From contig SFEL01000002.1 in assembly GCA_004557245.1 (NCBI GenBank), positions 99,127 through 163,126 of the forward strand: a DNA stretch of 64,000 nucleotides, given 5' to 3'. The notes under the pieces were generated by a model. The model was not told where the DNA came from, did not search any database, and worked only from the letters and a program-made list of their open reading frames with translations. The stretch's first letter is position 1; every line of letters begins with the position of its first letter. Positions 57,998 through 64,000 of the stretch are shown here, in pieces. Source of the stretch: Clostridiales bacterium. GTDB taxonomy: Bacteria > Bacillota > Clostridia > Christensenellales > CAG-138. The position numbers were made by a program, and so were the translations under genes.

Positions 57998-60900
57998 TCA
58001 CTTCGCGATGCAATCCGACATCATGTAAACAATCTGTGTCAGCTCACTGCACAGTTTTTTCACATCGGACTTGGGCCGGCGTATGACTATTGTGGGCACT
58101 TCCTCGGGCAACATGGCCGCGCCCGCTATGTTGTTTGCAGCTGCAAACAGCTTGGCGCCGTCCATTGGCGCCTCCGGGTCAAACACTATACGCACTTCCC
58201 CGTCCCGCACCATAAGCCGCTGTATGTAGGCCCGCTGCGCCTCCGCCTTGATAAGGGCGATGAATATGAGGTTCTGCACCTCCTCGGGTATGTCGCCGTA
58301 GCGGTCGATTAGTTCGTCCTGTACGTCGTACACGTCCGCCTGTGCCGCAATAAATGCGATGCGCTTGTACATGGAAAGCCGCTCCGCTTCCCTCGGAATA
58401 TAGCTCTTTGGAATATTTGCGGAAATCGGTATATCCACAACTGTATCTATGTCCTTGGGCAGTTCCTCTCCCTTTGCCTCCCGGACTGCGCTGTCAACTA
58501 TCTTGCAGTACAGATCGTAGCCTATCGCCTCCATATGGCCGTGCTGCTCCGGTCCCAGAAGATTGCCTGCTCCGCGTATCTCAAGATCCCTCAACGCTAT
58601 CTTAAAACCGGAGCCGAACTGGGTAAGCTCCCGTATGGCTATGAGGCGCTTTTCTGCCGTTTCGCTCATCGCCTTGTTTGGCTTGTATGTAAGGTAGGCA
58701 TAGCCAAGCCGCACTCCGCGGCCCACACGGCCCCTGAGCTGATAAAGCTGGGATAGGCCCATGGCGTCCGCGTCGTATATTATTATCGTGTTCACGTTCT
58801 GCATATCCAGTCCGCTCTCTATTATGGTGCTGCAAAGCAAAACGTCGTACTTGTGATCCATGAATTCCAGCATGGTCTTTTCAAGCACCCGCTCGTTCAT
58901 CTGCCCGTTAGCAAAGCACACTCTGGCCTCCGGCACCAGCTCCCTGAGCCTTCCCGCGAACTGCTCCATACTGCGGACGTTGTTATATACGAAGTATACC
59001 TGCCCGCCGCGTCCAATCTCCTTCAGTATGGCCTCACGTATTACAGAATCGCTGTATTCCATCATATACGTCTGCACGGGATAGCGCTGGGATGGCGGCG
59101 TCTCTATCACGGACATATCGCGTATGCCCGTCATGGACATGTGCAGCGTCCGCGGGATAGGCGTGGCGGAAAGCGTCAGCACGTCCACGGACTGGCGTAT
59201 GTTCTTTATCTGCTCCTTATGTCCTACGCCGAAGCGCTGCTCCTCGTCTATTATCAGCAGGCCCAGATCCTTGAACTTTACGCTCTTTGAGAGCAGCTTA
59301 TGGGTGCCCACCACCATGTCCACGCTGCCGCTTTGCAATCCATCGATTATCTTTTCCTCCTCCTTGGGGGTCTTAAAGCGGGAGAGCAGTTCCACATTCA
59401 CCGGGAAGCCATCGAACCTGGCAGCTATGGTATTGTAATGCTGCTGGGCAAGTATAGTTGTAGGCACAAGCATTGCGCACTGCTTGCCGTCCATCACTGC
59501 CTTAAAGGCAGCCCTGAGCGCCACTTCGGTCTTGCCGTAGCCCACGTCGCCGCAGAGCAGGCGGTCCATCACCTTGTCGCTCTCCATGTCCGCCTTTATC
59601 TCCTGAATGCTGGTGAGCTGATCCGGCGTAGGCTCATACGGAAAACTGTCCTCCAGCTTTCTCTGCCAAGGGGTATCCGGCGAAAACTTAAAGCCCTTGC
59701 GTTTCTGTCTCTCGCCGTAAAGGCGCACAAGGTCGAAGGCCAGCTTCTTTACGCTGTCGCGGGTCCTGGATACGGTTTTCTGCCATTCGCCGCTGCCCAG
59801 CTTTGAAAGGCGCTGCGTACCCTCATCATCCCCGCCGCCGATGTACTTCTGCACCCGGTCCAGCTGATCCGTGGGTATGTACAGCTTATCGCCGCCGGAA
59901 TAGACAAGATGCAGATAATCCTTCTGTACGCCGCCTACCGTGAGCGTCTCAACGCCTACGAACCGGCCTATGCCATGAAGCTCATGGACCACAAGGTCGC
60001 CCACGTTCAGCTCGCTGAACACCAGCTGCGGCTTCCTGCGCTTTTTCTTATTGTCCGCAGGCCTTCGGTTTTCGGCTCCGTAAAGCTCGTTTTCCGTGAC
60101 TACCGCAAGGGAAAGCTCCGGGTACTCGAAGCCGTGGTTTAGCTGCTGCTCTATTATCAGCACCTCGCCCGGCACAATGTCCCGGTCCAGCTTTTCCTTT
60201 ATAGGTACTATGTGGTTTGAATCCAGCAGTCTGTCCTGAAGCCTTTTGGCGTGGGTACCGGCGTATATCAGAACGCTCGTATGGCTCTTTTTCCACGCCT
60301 CTATATCCTCAGCCAGCAGCTCCTCCCTGCCCACATACCTCGAAACCGGCCGGGTATCGAATCTGAATATGCACCTCTGCCCTATAAGGCCGTAGCTACG
60401 GGTCAGGGCGAACATCATGGCGGTCCTTCTGGTATCCATGCGCTTGATGGTTTCAAGGGGGGATACCGTAAGGTTGGCCTGCTCCGGCTGTATCTCTCCC
60501 GCCTGCACAAGCGAGGATACGCCCTCGAGGAACTCCTGATAGGCTATCTTTCCGCTTTCCTCAAGGCGTGCCGGCTCGTCTATGAGTATTATCCAGTCCT
60601 TGTCTATGTAATCGAAAAGCGTGGTTTCCCCGGGGTAAAACAGAGGCAGCAGGGCAACCGAATTATCCGGCCTGCCCCCCTCCTCCAGCGCCGAGGCCAG
60701 TTCCTCCGCCTTGCGCTTTTTGAGAAGCTTCAGCGCCCGCGCTCTTGCCTCGTCTGTTATGGGCATCTCGGTAGCCGGAGGGACGTCTATGTGGTCCACA
60801 TTATCCACAGAGCGCTGTGTAAGCGGATCGTATATCCTGAGCGTATCTATCTCATCGCCAAAAAACTCTATACGCGCAGGATTTTCAGCGGCGATGGGAT

Positions 60901-61444
60901 ATACGTCAACATAGCCGCCGCGGAGGCATACCTGCCCCGGCGCCTCGCATACGTCAACCCTCTCATAGCCCGCCATAACAAGCTCCGATACCATATCCCG
61001 GGGTTCTATGGTCTGCCCCTCCTCATAGCTGTGCAGGCTGTTTTTGATTATCTCCGGGGCAACGATGCGCTGCATCAGCGCCTGTATGCATGTCACCACC
61101 GTCATGGTCTTGCCGGCGGCAAGTGCAGACAGCACCGCTACCCTTCGTTCCTCTATGCTGTCACGGGCGGCAAAGCCTTTGCCGGACAGGGGTATCTCCC
61201 TGGTCGGGAAGTGGGCGCAGGGTATATCGTAGCAGGCGATGTCGTCATGCAGCTTTACCGCCGCCATCTCGTTTGGCGCAACCAGCAATACCGCCCTGCC
61301 TGTTGACAGCGCGGCGGCTATATGCCCCTTGTGGCTTTCTCCAAGGCCGAATACTCCTGCAGGGCCTTCGCCATTTACCATAGCGTCCCGCAGCCTTGTG
61401 TATTCCGGATGCCTGTCAAGTATTTGTATAAGCGGATCTGTCAC
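57998..61444 (-). CDS. mfd: Transcription-repair coupling factor Mfd
   Basis: This is a 1148-residue Mfd, which displaces stalled RNA polymerase and recruits UvrA. The order is UvrB-like N-terminal module, CarD-like RNA polymerase interaction domain (V-G-D-L-V-V-H-E-L-H-G-I-G-R-F near residue 480), RecG-type helicase (CGDVGYGKTEVALRAAFK, D-E-E-Q-R-F) and C-terminal TRCF domain. It begins with GTG at 61444, directly against the pth stop, with GAGGAG nine bases upstream. Confidence 0.97.
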   Translation of the reverse strand: MTDPLIQILDRHPEYTRLRDAMVNGEGPAGVFGLGESHKGHIAAALSTGRAVLLVAPNEMAAVKLHDDIACYDIPCAHFPTREIPLSGKGFAARDSIEERRVAVLSALAAGKTMTVVTCIQALMQRIVAPEIIKNSLHSYEEGQTIEPRDMVSELVMAGYERVDVCEAPGQVCLRGGYVDVYPIAAENPARIEFFGDEIDTLRIYDPLTQRSVDNVDHIDVPPATEMPITDEARARALKLLKKRKAEELASALEEGGRPDNSVALLPLFYPGETTLFDYIDKDWIILIDEPARLEESGKIAYQEFLEGVSSLVQAGEIQPEQANLTVSPLETIKRMDTRRTAMMFALTRSYGLIGQRCIFRFDTRPVSRYVGREELLAEDIEAWKKSHTSVLIYAGTHAKRLQDRLLDSNHIVPIKEKLDRDIVPGEVLIIEQQLNHGFEYPELSLAVVTENELYGAENRRPADNKKKRRKPQLVFSELNVGDLVVHELHGIGRFVGVETLTVGGVQKDYLHLVYSGGDKLYIPTDQLDRVQKYIGGGDDEGTQRLSKLGSGEWQKTVSRTRDSVKKLAFDLVRLYGERQKRKGFKFSPDTPWQRKLEDSFPYEPTPDQLTSIQEIKADMESDKVMDRLLCGDVGYGKTEVALRAAFKAVMDGKQCAMLVPTTILAQQHYNTIAARFDGFPVNVELLSRFKTPKEEEKIIDGLQSGSVDMVVGTHKLLSKSVKFKDLGLLIIDEEQRFGVGHKEQIKNIRQSVDVLTLSATPIPRTLHMSMTGIRDMSVIETPPSQRYPVQTYMMEYSDSVIREAILKEIGRGGQVYFVYNNVRSMEQFAGRLRELVPEARVCFANGQMNERVLEKTMLEFMDHKYDVLLCSTIIESGLDMQNVNTIIIYDADAMGLSQLYQLRGRVGRGVRLGYAYLTYKPNKAMSETAEKRLIAIRELTQFGSGFKIALRDLEIRGAGNLLGPEQHGHMEAIGYDLYCKIVDSAVREAKGEELPKDIDTVVDIPISANIPKSYIPREAERLSMYKRIAFIAAQADVYDVQDELIDRYGDIPEEVQNLIFIALIKAEAQRAYIQRLMVRDGEVRIVFDPEAPMDGAKLFAAANNIAGAAMLPEEVPTIVIRRPKSDVKKLCSELTQIVYMMSDCIAK

Positions 61445-62083
61445 TTACTTCTGCTCCTCTTTGTCCTGCTTCCCGGCCTCATCGGCCTTTGTTTCTTCCT
61501 TTGGTGGCCTGGGTTTCTTTGGGCGCCTGTTGAATCTAGCCTGCGCCTCGAGAATTTCGCCCTTTACGATCATCTCTGCCGCGTCTGCCGCGTCCTTTAT
61601 GGCGGCGATAAGCTTTTCCCTGTCCTCGCCTTCAGGCGCGCCCAGCACGTGGGCTATGAGTCCCTTCTGGCCGTCCGCGTGGCCTATCCCTACCCTTACG
61701 CGAGGGAAATCGTCAAAGCCCAGCTGGTATATGACGCTGCGCATGCCGTTGTGTGTGCCCGAGGAACCGCCGCCCCTTATGCGTATGGTGCCGAGAGGTA
61801 TGTCTATATCGTCGTATATGAGCAGCAGCTGGTCATGCCCGGGCTTGTACCAGTTGCACAGCTCCATTACGCTCCAGCCCGAAAGGTTCATATAAGTCTC
61901 GGGCTTGGCCAGCACTACCTTTTGGCCGCCTATATATCCCTCGCCGAATACCGCCCTGAAATTGTGCCGCTTCACTTCTATATTGAACCTGTCCGCCAGC
62001 ATATCCACGGTCATAAAGCCCACGTTGTGACGGGTATTCTCGTACTCCCTTCCGGGATTTCCAAGGCCCACTATTATAAACAC
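61445..62083 (-). CDS. pth: Peptidyl-tRNA hydrolase
   Basis: This is a 212-residue hydrolase that recycles tRNA from dropped peptidyl-tRNA. Conserved parts are V-G-L-G-N-P-G-x-x-Y-x-x-T-R-H-N-V-G (catalytic His), the H-N-G segment and D-D-I-D. A charged C-terminal tail of about 30 residues (RRPKKPRPPKEETKADEAG) is extra. I prefer GTG at 62083, with GGAGG seven bases upstream, over the ATG at 62101, which precedes that site. It probably starts a pth-mfd-foldase operon. Confidence 0.95.
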   Translation of the reverse strand: MFIIVGLGNPGREYENTRHNVGFMTVDMLADRFNIEVKRHNFRAVFGEGYIGGQKVVLAKPETYMNLSGWSVMELCNWYKPGHDQLLLIYDDIDIPLGTIRIRGGGSSGTHNGMRSVIYQLGFDDFPRVRVGIGHADGQKGLIAHVLGAPEGEDREKLIAAIKDAADAAEMIVKGEILEAQARFNRRPKKPRPPKEETKADEAGKQDKEEQK

Positions 62084-62168
62084 CTTTATTCCTCCATGCA
62101 CGCCAATATGCCCTCATACGCAATCCGTATGGGGGTAAAATGCCGTTATTTTTCGCTTTTCTCCGCCT

Positions 62169-62198
62169 ATTATAAGGCAAAGCGCAACCCCTTTTCAA
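62169..62198 (-). promoter_or_regulatory. pth promoter
   Basis: On the minus strand TTGAAA (62193-62198) and TATAAT (62169-62174) are 18 bp apart, about 85 bp before the GTG start. Confidence 0.65.
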
Positions 62199-62211
62199 GT
62201 GCGGCAGGCAT

Positions 62212-62246
62212 AAAAAAGCGGCGCGCACCTCGCACGCCGCCCTTAT
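62212..62246 (-). terminator. Terminator after the esterase gene
   Basis: GCGGCG and CGCCGC arms form a GC-rich stem with small internal mismatches. On the minus strand six T follow. It separates the esterase from the pth promoter. Confidence 0.8.
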
Positions 62247-62257
62247 TTCCTTTTTTC

Positions 62258-63040
62258 TCATCTTCCCTCGAACCTGGCTATGGCTCGCTTCAGCGCCTCG
62301 TTGAAGCACTGAAACTCATGCGCCCCCTCGAGCTTATCAAACTCATAGGGTATACCCATCTTATCCAAAGCGCCTGTGAATAACTCGTGCTCCTTCATGA
62401 AGGCGTCGTCCTTGCCGCAGGTGAGATATATCCTCGGCAGCTTGTTTTCCGCCTTCACCTTCACCAGCATGTCCAGTATCTCCGCATCGTCGGTAAGCTC
62501 AAGAGAGTCGCCGTATATGGCCTTGAAATCCTTTATGAGCCGGAGGCCGAACCGCTCGGCATAGTCCGGCAGATCGCCGTATTTCTTTATCTCGTCCATG
62601 CCCGCCTTTGCAAAGAGCGGCCCTGAAGAAAAAGCCCCCACAAAGCCATAGCTGTCCGGGTGAGTAAGCGCGCAACGCAGTGCGCCATAGCCGCCCATAG
62701 AACAGCCCATTATACCCGTATCCTCACGGGCAGCGGATATGTTGAACATATTCCGGCATATTACAGGAAGCTCCTCGGTCACGTACCTTTGATAGTCGAA
62801 GCCGTACTTCATGTTGGAGTAAAAGCTTCTGCCCGCATCGGGCATCACATAAACAGTATCGCCCTTCGCCGCGTACGCGGGTAGCATTGAGTAATCCAGC
62901 CATGAGCGGTCGTTTCCGCAAAGGCCGTGCAGCAGGTATACTACCTTGTACTTGCCCTCCCTGAGCTTGTTGGGCGTAACGATAGTCAGGCCTGTATCCA
63001 TATCCATGATCTTTGAATAAACTGAGCCGCTCAGCCGCAT
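62258..63040 (-). CDS. Alpha/beta-hydrolase esterase (esterase D/XynC-like)
   Basis: This is a 260-residue cytosolic esterase. The nucleophile elbow is GCSMGG, the oxyanion loop is YLLHGLCG, and the likely catalytic His is in GAHEFQCF. The family cleaves acetyl esters, S-formylglutathione or xylan side groups; the substrate here is open. GGAGG lies nine bases before the ATG at 63040; the longer frame from 63103 is not supported. Monocistronic. Confidence 0.9.
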   Translation of the reverse strand: MRLSGSVYSKIMDMDTGLTIVTPNKLREGKYKVVYLLHGLCGNDRSWLDYSMLPAYAAKGDTVYVMPDAGRSFYSNMKYGFDYQRYVTEELPVICRNMFNISAAREDTGIMGCSMGGYGALRCALTHPDSYGFVGAFSSGPLFAKAGMDEIKKYGDLPDYAERFGLRLIKDFKAIYGDSLELTDDAEILDMLVKVKAENKLPRIYLTCGKDDAFMKEHELFTGALDKMGIPYEFDKLEGAHEFQCFNEALKRAIARFEGR

Positions 63041-63064
63041 TATTTTTTCCTCCCTGTATCCAAA

Positions 63065-63090
63065 TCCCGGCCCGCATATGCGAGCCGGGA
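63065..63090 (-). terminator. Hairpin after hpf
   Basis: TCCCGGC and GCCGGGA enclose a nearly self-complementary centre (CGCATATGCG). No T-run follows on the minus strand, so termination is only probable. Confidence 0.5.
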
Positions 63091-63123
63091 CTGTATTATT
63101 CAATGCTGTTGTTTGGTTTTATA

Positions 63124-63654
63124 TTATTTCTCGGGCTCTATGAGGCCGTAGTTGCCGTCCTTGCGCTGATACAGAACATTTACCTCGCCGTCCTCCGCGT
63201 TCTCGAATACGTAGAAGGAATGGCCCAGCAGCTCCATCTGCAGCACCGCCTCTTCCACGTCCATGGGCTTGATGGCAAAGCGCTTTACGCGAACCACCTT
63301 ATGTTCCTCTTCTTCCTCGTCGTCAACCGCATAGCTCGCTTCATGGGCGGCAAACGCCTCTGCCCTGAGATTCTTCTCCAGCTTGGTGCGGTGGCGCATT
63401 ATCTGCTTTTCAACCTTGGCAATTACGGTATCGATGGAGGCATACATATCGCCGCTGACTTCCTCGCCGCGGATAATGCCGCCGGAGTAGGGAATGGTGA
63501 TCTCTACGATGTGACGGTTCTTCTCTACGGAGAGGGTGACGTGAGCCTCCGTATCTTCAGGGAAATACTTATCCAGCTTGGAAACCTTCTTAGTCACCAG
63601 ATCGCTGAGATAATCGGATACCTCGATGTTTTTTCCGTTGATAGAAATACGCAT
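63124..63654 (-). CDS. hpf: Ribosome hibernation promoting factor, long form
   Basis: This is a 176-residue long HPF. The N-terminal domain (about 1-95) binds the decoding region, and the C-terminal domain (about 120-176; VKRFAIKPMDVEEAVLQMELLGHSFYVF) dimerises to form 100S ribosomes. AGGGG lies nine bases before the ATG at 63654; ten extra residues in the longer frame are not supported. TGTTATAAT, an extended -10, lies about 75 bases upstream. Confidence 0.96.
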   Translation of the reverse strand: MRISINGKNIEVSDYLSDLVTKKVSKLDKYFPEDTEAHVTLSVEKNRHIVEITIPYSGGIIRGEEVSGDMYASIDTVIAKVEKQIMRHRTKLEKNLRAEAFAAHEASYAVDDEEEEEHKVVRVKRFAIKPMDVEEAVLQMELLGHSFYVFENAEDGEVNVLYQRKDGNYGLIEPEK

Positions 63655-63727
63655 ATTCGTTTCCCCTTTCCCGCGCAGTGACATCGTCCAATACTGAACC
63701 GATACGCCGCGCTTTTCGCTTTTTTTA

Positions 63728-63736
63728 ATTATAACA
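63728..63736 (-). promoter_or_regulatory. hpf promoter, extended -10
   Basis: On the minus strand the sequence is TGTTATAAT. A clear -35 was not found. Confidence 0.45.
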
Positions 63737-63812
63737 TATTATGCCCAAAACAAAACGCATAAATTTGTGAAAAAACCGGGGCTGTCCAGCTGTGCCGGAA
63801 AAACCCCTATAA

Positions 63813-63932
63813 TCAGGCTGTCAGAAAACTCGAGGTTGATAAGGGGCCGCAGCCCCTTATGTTTAATCCGGCTCTGACGACACAAGGTGAATTGCCCCGC
63901 TGGGGCAAGAGAAGGCCCCCTGGGGGGTGTGC
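63813..63932 (-). repeat. Mosaic intergenic repeat, copy C
   Basis: This lies in the 346-bp stretch without a gene at the right end of the window. Read on the minus strand, the part 63813-63863 matches 41133-41187, including 28 identical bases around the ATAAGGGGC/GCCCCTTAT hairpin and the end GACAGCCTGA. The part 63882-63932 matches 2011-2064. Beyond it, to 64000, an AAAACCC/GGGTTTT pairing is visible but no gene. Confidence 0.8.
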
Positions 63933-64000
63933 GTCAGAACGGATGAAAACCCAGAGGTTTTCGTACTTTGCGGGTTTTGCCGCCCGGAGGCCCGCCGCAG

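Noticed and set aside
1..64000. tRNA, rRNA, CRISPR arrays, prophage or transposase genes
   Set aside because: I looked for the conserved tRNA arm, rRNA segments, regularly spaced direct repeats and integrase or transposase proteins and saw none.

Overview
The window is a stretch of chromosome from a spore-forming, anaerobic-looking member of the Firmicutes (class Clostridia by gene content). The evidence is a GerA-type germinant receptor operon, spoIIID, yunB, yqfC/yqfD and a SpoVB-like flippase, together with rubrerythrin, pyruvate phosphate dikinase and a selenocysteine-containing SelD. Base composition is moderately GC-rich. Most genes use ATA heavily for isoleucine, but HU does not. I see no rRNA, tRNA, CRISPR array, prophage or transposase gene.

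Layout. 1-9.6 kb: a GT-C-like membrane protein, a lipoprotein and a MATE exporter, then a four-gene operon of ABC ATPase, secreted membrane-anchored protein, FtsX/MacB-type permease and zinc-ribbon membrane protein. 9.6-14 kb: a TipA-like MerR regulator, dapB, selD (its real 5' end lies beyond an in-frame UGA), a LysR regulator and rubrerythrin behind a palindromic operator. 14-19 kb: a beta-helix lipoprotein, a COG2509 flavoprotein and the cdaA-cdaR pair for cyclic di-AMP. 19-31 kb: a gerA-type operon ending in a small two-helix membrane protein, two proteins that share an unnamed His/Cys-rich C-terminal domain, an uracil-DNA glycosylase without iron-sulphur cysteines, a class A penicillin-binding protein, yunB, a MarR regulator and spoIIID. 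31-41 kb: ppdK, recO and the conserved era-cdd-ybeY-pgpH-phoH-yqfD-yqfC cluster, with a tiny YqzL-like gene between recO and era on the opposite strand. 41-49.6 kb: transglutaminase-like lipoprotein, asparaginase, MFS transporter, XRE/LiaF-like regulator, ABM monooxygenase, VanW protein, GDPD and a CmpB-like membrane protein. 49.6-64 kb: nucleoside kinase, SpoVB-like flippase, mazG, HU, ispDF, rqcP, a PrsA-like foldase, mfd, pth, an esterase and hpf.

How it fits together. Both the synthase (CdaA) and a probable hydrolase (PgpH) of cyclic di-AMP are present, the latter without its usual extracellular domain. Spore genes recur through the window (germination receptor, cortex/envelope-type proteins, mother-cell regulator). 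SelD implies a selenocysteine system elsewhere in the genome.

The most unusual points are: SelD with Sec at residue 16; a small gene at the end of the germinant receptor operon; the paired proteins at 23842-24978 and 29489-30337 with a shared unnamed domain; a mosaic, hairpin-rich intergenic repeat family at 2011, 40984 and 63813; a 54-bp inverted duplication of a gene end 7.5 kb apart; and two genes whose -10 box lies exactly where a leaderless message is expected. All calls come from reading the sequence; no database search was run.
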